This document shows positions 54,835-64,000 of a stretch of DNA of 64,000 bases, in pieces. Made by a program: the position numbers and the translations under genes. This DNA is from Megalobrama amblycephala (Eukaryota; Chordata; Actinopteri; Cypriniformes; Xenocyprididae), in assembly GCF_018812025.1 (NCBI RefSeq), contig NC_063054.1, forward strand, positions 5,112,582 through 5,176,581. Reading direction: 5' to 3'. The notes beneath the pieces were generated by a model that saw only the letters and a program-made list of their open reading frames with translations, was not told the DNA's origin and did not search any database. The first letter of the stretch is position 1; every line of letters begins with the position of its first letter.

Positions 54835-56190
54835 TAAAGACTCGTTTTCACGTCTCCTGCACAATATTATGTTATGACTTCAAAACGCTTTTTTTTACAT
54901 GCACGATTTGTAAACGAATATATTTTGGACTTTGCATCGCTTAACCAGCTCCATATGTTTCGCTTTTCTACCATAACAAGCTTGCTTGGTAGCTCAGCTG
55001 ATACGGAGTTGTACTTAAAGGGATAGTTCACCCAAAAATAAAAATGTGATGTTTATCTGCTTACCCCCAGGGCATCCAAGATGTAGGTGACTTTGTTTCT
55101 TCAGTAGAACACAAATGATGATTTTTAACTACAACCATTGTGGTCTGTCAGTCGTATAATGCATGTCAAAGGGAACTTCATTTATAAAAGTAAAAAAACA
55201 CACAGACAAATCCAAATTAAACCCTGTGGCTCGTGACAACACACTGATGACCTAAGACACGAAACGATCGGTTTGTGCGAGAAACCGAACAGTATTTATA
55301 TAATTTTTTACCTCTAAAACACCACTATGTCCAACTGCCCTGCGCATCCGGTTGGTGAGGTCAGAAAACGCGTTCTGATGACGGAAGTGATGTCTCGTGC
55401 TTTGCTTCAATGAGTGCGAGAGATCACTTCCATTGTCAGAGCGCGCTCAGACCTCACTAACTGGATGCGCAGGCAGTTGGAAATAGTAGTGTTTTAAAGG
55501 TAAAAAAATGAATAAATACTGTTCGGTTTCTCGCACAAACCGATCATTTTGTGTCTTTGGACATCAATGTGTCGCTACGAGCCGGATTTGGATTTGTCTG
55601 TGGATGTTTTTTTTGACCCTTATAGATGGAATTCCCATTGACATGCATTATAGGACTGACAGACTGCAACGGTTGGAGTTCTATTATGTTCTACTGTTTA
55701 TGTTCTACTGAAGAAAAAAAGTAACCTATATCTTGGATTCCCTGGGGGTAAGCAGATAAACATCAAATTTTCATTTTTGGGTGAACTATCGCTTTAAGAC
55801 GAGAAAGCCATGGTTACGAATCCTGTGAAAGGCGAGTCACGGTAAAAGAGCTCAAAGAGAGATCTAAACAAGCTAAAACGGCACGATTACGGACACTTTT
55901 TATGTCACATTTGCTTTTGTTAACATTATCGGGTGTAGGTGTAGTGTTGGTGGTAGTACGTTATTTTAAAACACAATGGAGTGCAAATTTCAAATCAGAA
56001 CCGCGGTGATTTGTATAAAAACCAACGTCATAAAAACGTACCATATTCACGTTTATCTGTTCCGCAAAAAAAATAAAAAATGAACACGCTTTTAGCGCCA
56101 CTCAGTGGACATTTCACATCAAAACTGCAGTGATATGTACGTATTGGTATATATTTTGCGACTCGCGAAAACGTTCCCACAGATACGTTC
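54835..56190 (-). mobile_element. Family C element, copy 2, inverted and split
   Basis: GACTCGTTTTCACGTCTCCTG at the left and the TTGCGACTCGCGAAAACGTT block at 56155-56175 are inverse to copy 1. It lacks the TTA element present in copy 1 (here TTCAAAACGC passes directly to GATTTGTAAACGAA), and it is split by the TTAA palindrome at 55019-55793. Terminal tips are degraded. Confidence 0.8.
55019..55793. mobile_element. Palindromic TTAA element nested in family C copy 2
   Basis: AGGGATAGTTCACCCAAAAA and TTTTTGGGTGAACTATCGCT are inverse ends, with TTAA at 55015-55018 and 55794-55797. The interior is one long imperfect palindrome (CGGTTTGTGCGAGAAACCGA matched by TCGGTTTCTCGCACAAACCG). The 67-codon frame at 55508 is incidental. 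Confidence 0.85.
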
Positions 56191-56412
56191 TATCCCCCTA
56201 CACTACCCCTACCCCTAAACCTACCTATCACAGAAAACATTCTGCATTTTTACATTTTTAATAAAACATTGTTTAGTATGTTTTTAAATCTATTTTAAAT
56301 ATGAGGACTCATGAAATATTTCATGTTTACGTCGTAATACCAGTGTAATACCCATGTCATTATACAAATGTGTGTCCTCCTAAATCACATGACTATTTCT
56401 TAACACACTTAA
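56191..56412. other. Short unassigned stretch
   Basis: CCCCTACACTACCCCTACCCC is a low-complexity C-rich tract. Nothing else is recognised. Confidence 0.4.
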
Positions 56413-56574
56413 ATACACTTTTACTCTACCCATATTTCAAAGACAATAGAAATAATTAAGAAATTACATATAAAGATGTCTTAAGTGGGTAAAAAAAGTC
56501 CACAAAAGTTAATTTACATACTGTATAAACTAGTAATATATTTTCATTTAATTGCAATTAACATGCAACAAAGG
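56413..56574 (+). repeat. Dispersed repeat R2, copy 4 (truncated)
   Basis: CCATATTTCAAAGACAATAG to TTGCAATTAACATGCAAC matches 38633-38800 in reduced form. Confidence 0.65.
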
Positions 56575-56860
56575 CCTGGTTTTTCCAGACAGGGCTTTGA
56601 TTAAGCCAGGATTAGCCCATAGTTCAATTAGCACATTTAAGTAGCTTTTATAAGGAACGACGACGCGTGCTTGTGATGCTGACGCAGGAGCTGGCCAATA
56701 CAGAGCCGGCTTTCTGACGTAGAACACGGAAGATCTGCATTGCGATCACTGCGTCAGCTGCGTAGAAGACTGACAGGGAAGAGGAAAAATGTTGAATAAA
56801 GTTGTTATTTTTGTTTTGTTTTTACATAAAAAGTATTCTCATCGTTCATTGTCTGATATT
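56573..56860. repeat. Composite of two repeat fragments
   Basis: GGCCTGGTTTTTCCAGACAG..AAGCCAGGATTAG is a common fish short repeat (56573-56652). The following GTGATGCTGACGCAGGAGCT to AAAAAGTATTCTCATCGTTC part matches the interior of the TTCACCC palindrome family. Confidence 0.55.
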
Positions 56861-57789
56861 GTCACTTCAAGGATGTTTCGTTGATGTACTCGGTTTTGTT
56901 TCTTGTGGTATTTGTTTCCCCCTTTTTCTTTCTTTTTCTTGTTTTCTTGCATAGATTTTTTTTCTGCTAGATATGTTGTGCTTGAATTTACTGCAGTGCC
57001 CATCAAAAGATGACTGTCTTTTTTACAATTATGATATCAGATGTTATTTTTGGAATCTTTTGTGTTATTTGTCCTGCTGCGTGCAATGTCCTGATGATAC
57101 AAGCTGATTTGATTGGACACGCCGTATTGCCACAGCAACACTCATCATGTCGGTACAATGTGACATCCAGTTAGCCAGCCAACTTCATATAAATGATGAT
57201 CAATCTAATGAGAATGAAGCAGAAAAACAGGAGGACAGGAGGGAAAAAAGTGGGTGATGGGGTAGAGGCGAGATGCTAGTCATTGTTTAATCATAAAATC
57301 AACAAAGACTCAAGGAGAATAGAGAGAAAATCATGTAGTTATGTTCTCTCTTCAAGATTATCTCTGACAGTTGCTTTCCATCACTCCATTTGTCTCTGGT
57401 CTTCCTGAATGATACATTAGATCAGCAAAAATCATCATTTATTTATCTATCATACACAAGACATTGTTTGAGTTACATTAACATATCAGCCGCTAAAAGA
57501 GGTGGTGGAGGCGGAGCTTGTGCTCAGTCTTAGATATAAACAAGTTTACTAAAGAGAATCAACGAATGGATGTTTAAATTATAAAAGACAGCCACTTTGA
57601 GTAAGGCTTCACTGCCATGAACAGATTTCAATAGTAATGAATGTTTGTCTGTCTTTTTTGTGGATTTTAGGCCATGGTTAGAGTTGAGGTCATCCTGCAC
57701 TACAGATTTTTGGCTATTTAAATGCTTTCTACAATGATAATGTCCCTCCCTTTATTACTACTTGCAACTGGCCAGCATGGGAAACATCA
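56861..57789. other. Unassigned DNA
   Basis: T-rich at 56880-57060. No gene or recognised repeat. Confidence 0.45.
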
Positions 57790-57792
57790 TGT

Positions 57793-57860
57793 GTGTTCGA
57801 CTTCATGAGGTGCTGCGCAGACAGATCGGCGTCTGACTTGAAGCAGCGTATGCCGGTTAG
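57793..57860. mobile_element. Fragment of the TAGGTGTGTTCGA family
   Basis: TGTGTTCGACTTCATGAGG..GCTGCGC..CAGATCGGCG resembles the ends of the element at 34555. Confidence 0.5.
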
Positions 57861-57938
57861 AAATTTTGCAACCCAGTCTCATTAGAAAAATGTACCCGTG
57901 GAAACGTTTTCACAAGTCGCAAAATCCGTACCAATATG

Positions 57939-58505
57939 TTGTCTGGCTATCACCAGACCAAGCTCAATTTAAAATTGAACATTGGTCTGGGGAGTCTGTA
58001 TGTATTTTCTACTGCACAAGAGGCGTGATCAACGAGCATTATTCATGCAATTGGATAGTCCTTCAACCAATCAGATCAACGATCCGGGTGACGTACTTTG
58101 CAGAGCGACGCGAAAACTCCAGACAGGTTTAGTTTGTATTGGTTTGTAGCATTGATCAGCGGTTTGCAGAAGCAGCAATGGCATCGAGCGATTTTTGCAG
58201 GTTGTGCAAAAAACCCCATGAAAGTGGTATTTACACCCACTCGAGCGATTTGTTTGCTAAACTAAAGAAGTCATTCAGCATCGTCGAGAGGTTAAAAGGA
58301 ATTGGATTGACGGTCGTGCTTGCCGTCGCTTCTCTATCGTCATCGTGTTATACCCGCCAATAGCAAGCAAGGTGGATAAGCCAGTCTGTGATTGGTTCCC
58401 GCAAAAGTGTAACAGAAGCAGTAGAAATGAATGTACGGGTTTCCAGACTGAGTTGCCGGGTGAAGTCAAATCGCCGGCAGATCAGGCTGGGTTTACCCAG
58501 TCTAA
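57939..58505 (+). mobile_element. hAT-like element with CCAATATG duplication
   Basis: CCAATATG is perfectly duplicated at 57931-57938 and 58506-58513. The ends (TTGTCTGGCTATCACCAGAC, and TTAGACTGGGTAAACCCAGC as the inverse of the right) are similar but diverged. An 8-bp duplication fits hAT-type elements, yet the ends are not the usual CAGTG or TAGGG. 567 bp, containing one short frame. Confidence 0.8.
58178..58363 (+). CDS. Short CxxC-bearing ORF inside the hAT-like element
   Basis: The ATG at 58178 gives 61 codons: MASSDFCRLCKKPHESGIYT, then HSSDLFAKLKKSFSIVERL. CRLC near the start followed by a spaced helical segment resembles the N-terminal half of ZAD-like or other C2 zinc-binding domains. 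The other cysteine pair is missing before the stop, so this is at most a first-exon remnant of a transposase or a captured gene. No clear splice donor is visible. Confidence 0.4.
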   Translation: MASSDFCRLCKKPHESGIYTHSSDLFAKLKKSFSIVERLKGIGLTVVLAVASLSSSCYTRQ

Positions 58506-58849
58506 CCAATATGTATATATCACTGCAGTTTCGATGTGAAATGTCCACTAAGTGGCGCTAAAAGCGTGTTAATTTTTTGCCGGAACAGATAAACATGAAT
58601 ATGATACATTTTTATGACGTTGTTTTTTATACGAATCACCGCAGTTCTGATTTGACATTTGCACTCCATTGCCTTTTAAAATAACATACCACCAACACTA
58701 CACCTAAACCTACCCGATAGTGTTAACAAAAGCAAATGTGACACAAAAAGCATTCGGAATCATGCCGTTTTAGCTTGTTTAGAGCTCTCTTTGAGCTCTT
58801 TTACCATGTGATGCCTTTTACAGGATTTGTACCCAAGGCTTTCTCGTCT

Positions 58850-59390
58850 TTAAGGATAAGTCCACTTTCAAATACATTTTTCCTGATAATTTACTCACCC
58901 CCATGTCATCCAAGATGTTCATGTCTTTCTTTCTTCAGTCGAAAAGAAATTAAGGTTTTTGATGAAAACATTCCAGGATTATTCTCCTTATAGTGGACTT
59001 CAATGGCCTCCAGACGGTTATAGGTCAAAATTACAGTTTCAGTGCAGCTTCAAAGGGCTTACGCTGTATGTCCTACACCTTCCCTATTCTACTTACAGAA
59101 AAAATGGAACTGGTGCCGCATTCTTTCCGTAAGTTGAATAGGAAAGGCGTAGGACATACAGCGTAAGCTTTTTGAAAAATACAGAAAGCGGAAGCATGTG
59201 CAAGGCGATCATTTGTGGGGGTTTTTTCGAAAATGATCGATCGTTTCACTAGATAAGACCCTTATTCCTCGTCTGGTATCGTTTAAAGCCCTTTGAAGCT
59301 GCACTGAAACTGTAATTTTGACCTTCAACCATTTGGAGACCATTGAAGTCCACTATAAGGAGAATAATCCTGGAGTGTTGATAGGGTAGA
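58850..59390. mobile_element. Palindromic TTAA element (AAGTCCACTTTC subfamily), right end lost
   Basis: TTTAAGGATAAGTCCACTTTC at the left. GGCCTCCAGACGG and TTCAACCATTTGGAGACC are inverse arms, as are CCTACACCTTCCCTATTC and GAATAGGAAAGGCGTAGG around 59110. The right tip after ATAATCCTGGAGTG is absent. Confidence 0.75.
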
Positions 59391-59789
59391 TGTAGTCATT
59401 AATAAAAAAGTGAGTTTTGCTAAATGGAAATAGGACAAATGGTGTAAAAAGTTCACACTTTGCATTTAAATGAACACGCATTTTGATTGGTAACGGCAGT
59501 CAAACGTAATTTCATGATGACAGATGTAACACAACACTGTCATTAATTTTACGCCAGCTAGAGGGCGCATGACTTTAAAACGTAAATATAGGTCGTAAGG
59601 TGCTTGAAAAACGACCTATAGGGTCGTTTTTGTTTGTTTGTTTGTTTGTTTTTTAGAGGACAGTCTGGAAAAGTGTTTCTGCTACTTCATGAAAACATCT
59701 GAAATGTCTGTGTATTTGACAAATATTGCATCTAATCCACTTTGTCTGTGATAAAGTACGCATCGTGTGACCATCACTACAGGAAGCAG
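59391..59789. other. Unassigned stretch with (TTTG)n
   Basis: A (GTTT)n run covers about 59626-59656. A small fold-back AACGACCTATAGGGTCGTTT precedes it. No gene. Confidence 0.5.
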
Positions 59790-59903
59790 AAAGTGTCCGA
59801 CGGCTCCATGTTTCAATTCTGTTTCAGTTTTTCCCCGACTGCAAGCGGCAACTCTCGCCGATCGGTCTGTGCAGCACCGCATGAAGTTGAACAAACCTAT
59901 TAC
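59790..59903. mobile_element. Second fragment of the TAGGTGTGTTCGA family
   Basis: GCCGATCGGTCTGTGCAGC..GCATGAAGTTGAACAAACCTA matches the right end of the element at 34555-35270. Confidence 0.55.
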
Positions 59904-60910
59904 TCGATTTATTTGAGCATCTCTATCACTCCAACATGGCAACATTATCTCAACAAATAGCAAGATTTTGGGGTGGGACTATCTGTTTGTCAACCAATGA
60001 GAGATGTGGAGAGTGATCTGGAAACCTGTTTGAAAACAGTCACTGTTTTATAGGTTTGATTGGTGATGCTAGTGGTGCAGAAGTTATACCTTTAATCATC
60101 CCAAACAAAACACTCTTTGTACATGTAATACTTTGTAAGCCTGTTGTTAACCAATCACTGCTTAGTATTTAATTTCCCAAGAAGAATGCTGGAGTGAAAT
60201 TCTCTTCTCATTCTGAAGTTGTATTTGAGAAACAGAGCTCTCTAATAAAAGAAATATTTCAATTTCAGTGGTTCGAGAGACACATTCATCTTCCAGCATG
60301 ATTTGTGCTGCATTGTCTCCTACAAAATAGACACATTTGGCTCAAGTAATTGCCTTCATTCAATGCATATTTCTCAATCCTGTATGACACATTGCTGCAG
60401 TGCTTTGATAAGAAAACAAATTCTGTCATTTTTTGCTAACATTTTTCCCCCTACATGGTCTTTTCATCCCTCTTTCTTAACATTTTTCTTTCTTTGTTTG
60501 CAGACATCAAGTATCAGCTGATGTTGATGGCATCCTTTAAGCTATGTGTCAAGGTTTGAGAAGCACAGAGAACACAGAATTATCCCTCTATGACAGAGAT
60601 TTCCAACACAGGTGTGTGTCTTGCTCAGGGGGAATGTGATCAGGTTCCAGAAGGTACTTGGATAAGATATGACACTAGCAGAACATATGTTAAATACCCC
60701 CTGTGGTGAAAATTAATTAATTAATTAATTTTTAATGTTGTTTATAGCCTACATCTATGTGATGTTACAATGCACAAACCATGTGCAAATTCATAAGTCA
60801 ACACCATTGCTGAGTATTTTCTCCTTAAAACTGCAGTGAACTAAAGACATCTCAAAAATGCAGTTTGAAATCACCCCTGTTCTCTATGTCATAAACATGT
60901 TGTAACCAAT
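59904..60910. other. Unassigned DNA
   Basis: No gene. The frame at 60303-60521 has no recognisable domain. (TTAA)n-like TTAATTAATTAATTAAT lies at 60714-60731. Confidence 0.45.
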
Positions 60911-61275
60911 TGTCATGATCATGAGTTGGAGTGCCCCATTTAGCCACCAGATGGCACTCCAACATGGACTCTTGTTTCACTGTTTTGGACTGCATTACCC
61001 ATAACTCACCTCCTGGACTCATTATCCCATGTCATTGCACTCAGCTGTTTTGTGTTTGTTCATTAGTGTCTGTCTATTTAGTCTCAGTAGTTTCTGTCCT
61101 TGGTTGTGGTTTGTTATTTTGGTTACGTGCACTTTTGTTTCTCTGGCTTTCTGTTATTGGACTGTTTTGTGGAGTTTAACCTTTGCCTGTGTTCTGGATT
61201 ACGTGCTTGGAGTTTCCTTTAATAAACATCGCTGCACTTGGATCTTACCATCTTGTTCTTGTGTGCACCGTGACA
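60911..61275 (+). mobile_element. Solo LTR (365 bp)
   Basis: It starts TGTCATGATCATGAGTTGG and ends GTGTGCACCGTGACA. CCAAT is perfectly duplicated at 60906-60910 and 61276-61280. AATAAA stands at 61221-61226. Its T-rich body and TGTCATGATC start resemble the LTR at 50317. The frames at 60931-61328 lie in LTR sequence and are not genes. It formed by recombination between two LTRs. Confidence 0.9.
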
Positions 61276-61280
61276 CCAAT

Positions 61281-62076
61281 CCGGTCAATGTGTGGGCAGG
61301 CTTTAGCATATCATTAACTATGCTGTGAAGCAACACAGTATTAGCTGTTTGATAACGTAGCCAAGCAAAAGACTAATCATATTAATTACCATTATGTGTC
61401 CGACATTGAGAGCGATACATTAAACCAGGGCTTTTTACCCAAAATAGGGCGTTGTGACTGTGAGCATTAGTGAGTACACATGTAGACTCAGAAGTAATAA
61501 AACTTATGACGTTCCAGGAAATCCCTTATATGGACAGATGCGTCCAGCTATCGCTGAAGCTGAATGAAACACAGATAAAGATGTTTTGATGAAACATGAA
61601 GACAATAAACACATGACGGTGACGATATATGGTTTATCTGTTATTTTTATTTATTTATAATTTTTTTTTTATTAAGACAATTTGCAATTGTATTCTTTTC
61701 TCCCTTCTTTCTTCAACATTCTCTTTTTTGTTATCACAGTTATTTTATGTTAAAAGTCTTATGGGAAAACTATGATATCATTACTGCATAATGTGGATCA
61801 TATAAAGGACAAATGAAAGGAACGACTTCCTCTGAGTTAAAATAATGCGATGCACACAAAGTGTCTTGGGATTTCTGGGACAGGCAAAGGCTGAATGTGA
61901 CGTGCTTTCAGAGCATAAGCTATAGGTAACTTTGGCAATGGATTTATGTCAGTGCCATTAGTAGCTGGGAGTCATGTATCAGCTTCGCACTATTTACTGT
62001 GTGACTCATTCCATTCCAGTCATTTTCATTATGGACCAGACCCTTTATCCATACACCCTTGGGCCAAGCAATCAAT

Positions 62077-62079
<3 letters not shown>
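61281..62079. other. Unassigned DNA
   Basis: No gene or recognised repeat. AT-rich tract at 61640-61690. Confidence 0.45.

Positions 62080-62160
<81 letters not shown>
62080..62160. repeat. (TC)n-(CA)n compound microsatellite
   Basis: A TC run to about 62119 is followed by CA repeats to about 62159. The long frames on both strands here are artefacts. Confidence 0.95.
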
Positions 62161-62163
<3 letters not shown>

Positions 62164-62528
62164 GTCTATACCATAGGTTATACTCAATGTATACACTGGC
62201 ACACACTCAAAATCGATAACTAGCATACTGTCTGACAGCTATTTATTGTTTCCGAAATGGTAAACTGTTCCACTTCATCCAATGGTCATTCTGGTCTAAT
62301 ACATGTTCCATTGCTGTATTTATATCAACAAATACAAAGTTGCACTAACTATGCAAAGCTTTTGTGGAAGAGCCTTTTATTTAAGCTCTTATCCACCTTA
62401 TTCCTGACGAGTCTACTGTGTTTTGAATTATGGATGATCCTTCTGGTTTGGGGAACTTCCTTTAAAAAAAAAATATAAGCTTGCACAACAAATAATCCTT
62501 ATCCATCAGTTTGACTGAATGAGCTGTA
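62161..62528. other. Unassigned DNA
   Basis: Nothing recognised. Confidence 0.4.
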
Positions 62529-63270
62529 AATATTCCTTAATGTTCTATTTTCAGACATCAGGAGAATAACGTAATACTTGGTATTTTAATGTGACGGGGT
62601 ATCACAAGAATATCTATGGCAAGAGCTCTTTTCAGTCGCTGCTTTCTTTTCCTCTGGATAGTTTTTTTTTTTTTTTTTTCTGCTTTGTATTCCGCTGTAA
62701 TAGTATTTAAAAAAGACAACATAAAGTCTGCATTTGTGGTCTGTTCTCCCGATTTAATTTACGATATATCCCATGAATAATTCACTGGGATGCACTAAGA
62801 ATATCTCGTCGTCATTCTCCCCAAATCCTCAAGTCTCTTTCTAGGTTTGTTTTCACACGGATGCTTTAAAGTGTAATTGTCTCCTATTTTCACTTCTAAT
62901 CCCTATTAACAGCATTTACTGGAATGATTCTGAAGCAGGTTGCTGTGATGGAAATCACTTTGAAATATTATCATTAATGATAATTTTTTATTACATTAAT
63001 ACAGATATATATTAACACAGTGATATTTAACACGTCCGTATATTGCTGTGGAAAGAATCATGCTTTTGGGGTTATTCATGCTCTTAGACTTTTAAATTTC
63101 CTTTTAATGTTCGATGGTTGAACGGTGAGTATAGAATAATGTCATCTCATTTTGTAGAGGTTTTTGTTAAAAAACCCTATTAATACAGTCATAAAGCGAA
63201 CATTTCACTGATTGTTTACAGTTTAACGGAAGCTACACACATTCGCGCAAAGTGTCATGGGTGTCCAAGT
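62529..63270 (+). repeat. Diverged direct duplication, copy 2
   Basis: Same orientation as 39809-40460, with several indels; this copy is longer by a block around 62770-62930. No coding potential. Confidence 0.75.
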
Positions 63271-63470
63271 CCCTGACGTTTTAGTTTTGTTTATCATCAC
63301 AAAAGGCACATTGTACTCAAGTCGATTAAAATTTATTGGTAACACTAGTTGGTGCCTTAACTAACATTAACTAACAATGAGCAATAAAAATGTTACAGTG
63401 TTTAATAATTTTTGTTATGATTAGTTAATAAAAACTGTTGTTCATGTTAGCTGAGGTTCATTAAATAATA
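63271..63470. other. Short unassigned stretch
   Basis: AT-rich. GGTAACACTAGTTGGTGCCTTAACTAACATTAACTAAC is a fragment of a common fish repeat type. No gene. Confidence 0.4.
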
Positions 63471-63790
63471 TTACAGGGTTACTCCACCCAAAAATGAAAA
63501 TTATACCATGATTTACTCACCCTTAAGCCATCCTTGGCCACATTTTGAAGTCAAAAATAATGCATCCATCCATAAAAAAAGTAATCCATATGACTCCAGG
63601 GGGTTAATAAAGGCCTTCTGAAGCGAAGCGATGGGTTTTTGTAAGAAAAATATCCATATTTAAAAACTTTATAAATTCAAATAACTAGCTTTCAGCGGAC
63701 AACCGTACACAGAATGCACAAGTCGACTTGCATCAAATGAGTAATCCTCTGACGCGATGTATGACGCAGGATGTAGGGCTGTGCAACAAA
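63471..63790 (+). mobile_element. TTAA-type palindromic element, left arm only
   Basis: GGGTTACTCCACCCAAAAATG to GGTTAATAAAGGCCTTCTGAAGCG parallels the left arm at 1562-1828. The mirrored right arm is absent. Confidence 0.65.
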
Positions 63791-63814
63791 TTTAAGCTCT
63801 GATGACATTTCTCT

Positions 63815-64000
63815 TTAAAGGTGCCCTAGAATTAAATATTGAATTTATATTGGCATAGTTGAATATCAAGAGTTCAGTACATGGAAAAGACATACACTGA
63901 GTTTCAAACTCCATTGTTTCCTCCTTCTTATATAAATCTCATTTGTTTAAAAGACCTCCGAAGAACAGGCGAATCTCAACATAACACCGACTGTTACGTA
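63815..64000 (-). mobile_element. 978-bp family element, inverted copy cut by the window edge
   Basis: TTAAAGGTGCCCTAGAATTAA to CACCGACTGTTACGTA is the inverse of 4530-4721. The copy continues beyond the window. Confidence 0.85.

Larger units (their letters stand above)
57870..58849 (+). mobile_element. Family C element, copy 3, split by an 8-bp-duplicating element
   Basis: ACCCAGTCTCATTAGAAAAA begins the copy. After the insertion it resumes with TATATATCACTGCAG and runs to CCCAAGGCTTTCTCGTC. The rest is replaced by another TTAA element. The uninterrupted site ACCAAT..GTACATATC is seen in copies 1 and 2. Confidence 0.85.

Noticed and set aside
60931..61328. Hydrophobic 82- and 99-codon frames that look like membrane proteins
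   Set aside because: They lie almost wholly in the solo LTR; the T-rich LTR creates Phe/Leu/Val-rich frames.
61944..62226. Frames with Cys-Val and Arg-Glu repeats
   Set aside because: Translations of the (CA)n and (TC)n microsatellites.

Overview
The window looks like teleost fish DNA, most probably from a cyprinid (carp, goldfish or zebrafish group). It is AT-rich and packed with microsatellites. It carries tRNA-derived SINEs, one L2-type LINE, Tc1-like transposons, hAT and TTAA- or TTA-targeted short inverted-repeat elements, and LTR elements that encode only a gag-like protein. There is no prokaryotic gene organisation, no CRISPR array and no complete multi-exon host gene. Almost every long reading frame lies inside a transposable element or is a chance frame over a repeat. 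The best host-gene candidate is one terminal exon on the minus strand at about 49121-49260.

Layout. 1-7.1 kb: 3' end of a Tc1-like element, a palindromic TTAA element split by a piggyBac-like element, a 978-bp TTAA element, and a 1.18-kb Tc1-like element with a dead transposase. 7.9-12 kb: a 1.5-kb TTAA element with long inverted ends and a small intact exon, then a 1.7-kb element (family C, ends AACCTGGTCTCAT) that contains a nested TTA-targeted element. 12-16.2 kb: short DNA elements and a SINE. 16-24 kb: long microsatellites, a 35-bp perfect inverted repeat around a mixed segment, a V-SINE-like copy, a 1.2-kb unclassified repeat and a 729-bp hairpin element. 24-35 kb: largely unique DNA, a broken L2 LINE and several DNA-element copies.

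35.9-38.4 kb: a minus-strand gag-only LTR element and a second fragment of its coding region. 38-46 kb: dispersed repeats and a triple nest (TTAA palindrome, then piggyBac-like, then TTA element). 46.7-47.7 kb: a small LTR element with an inverted interior. 50.1-54 kb: the most striking locus. A nearly complete gag-only LTR element (LTRs of 427 and 418 bp, 5-bp target duplication GCTCA) sits inside a palindromic element, which sits inside a TTAA-type element. 54.8-59.4 kb: two more family C copies, one split by a TTAA palindrome and one by an 8-bp-duplicating element with a CxxC-bearing reading frame. 60.9 kb: a solo LTR. 62.5-63.3 kb: a diverged direct copy of 39.8-40.5 kb. The window ends inside a second copy of the 978-bp element.

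How it fits together: this is an intergenic or intronic landscape shaped by repeated insertion. Many insertions can be proved inside the window because target duplications are intact, or because an unfilled site is present in another copy of the host element. Repeat family names rest on remembered end motifs and target-site rules, not on a database search.
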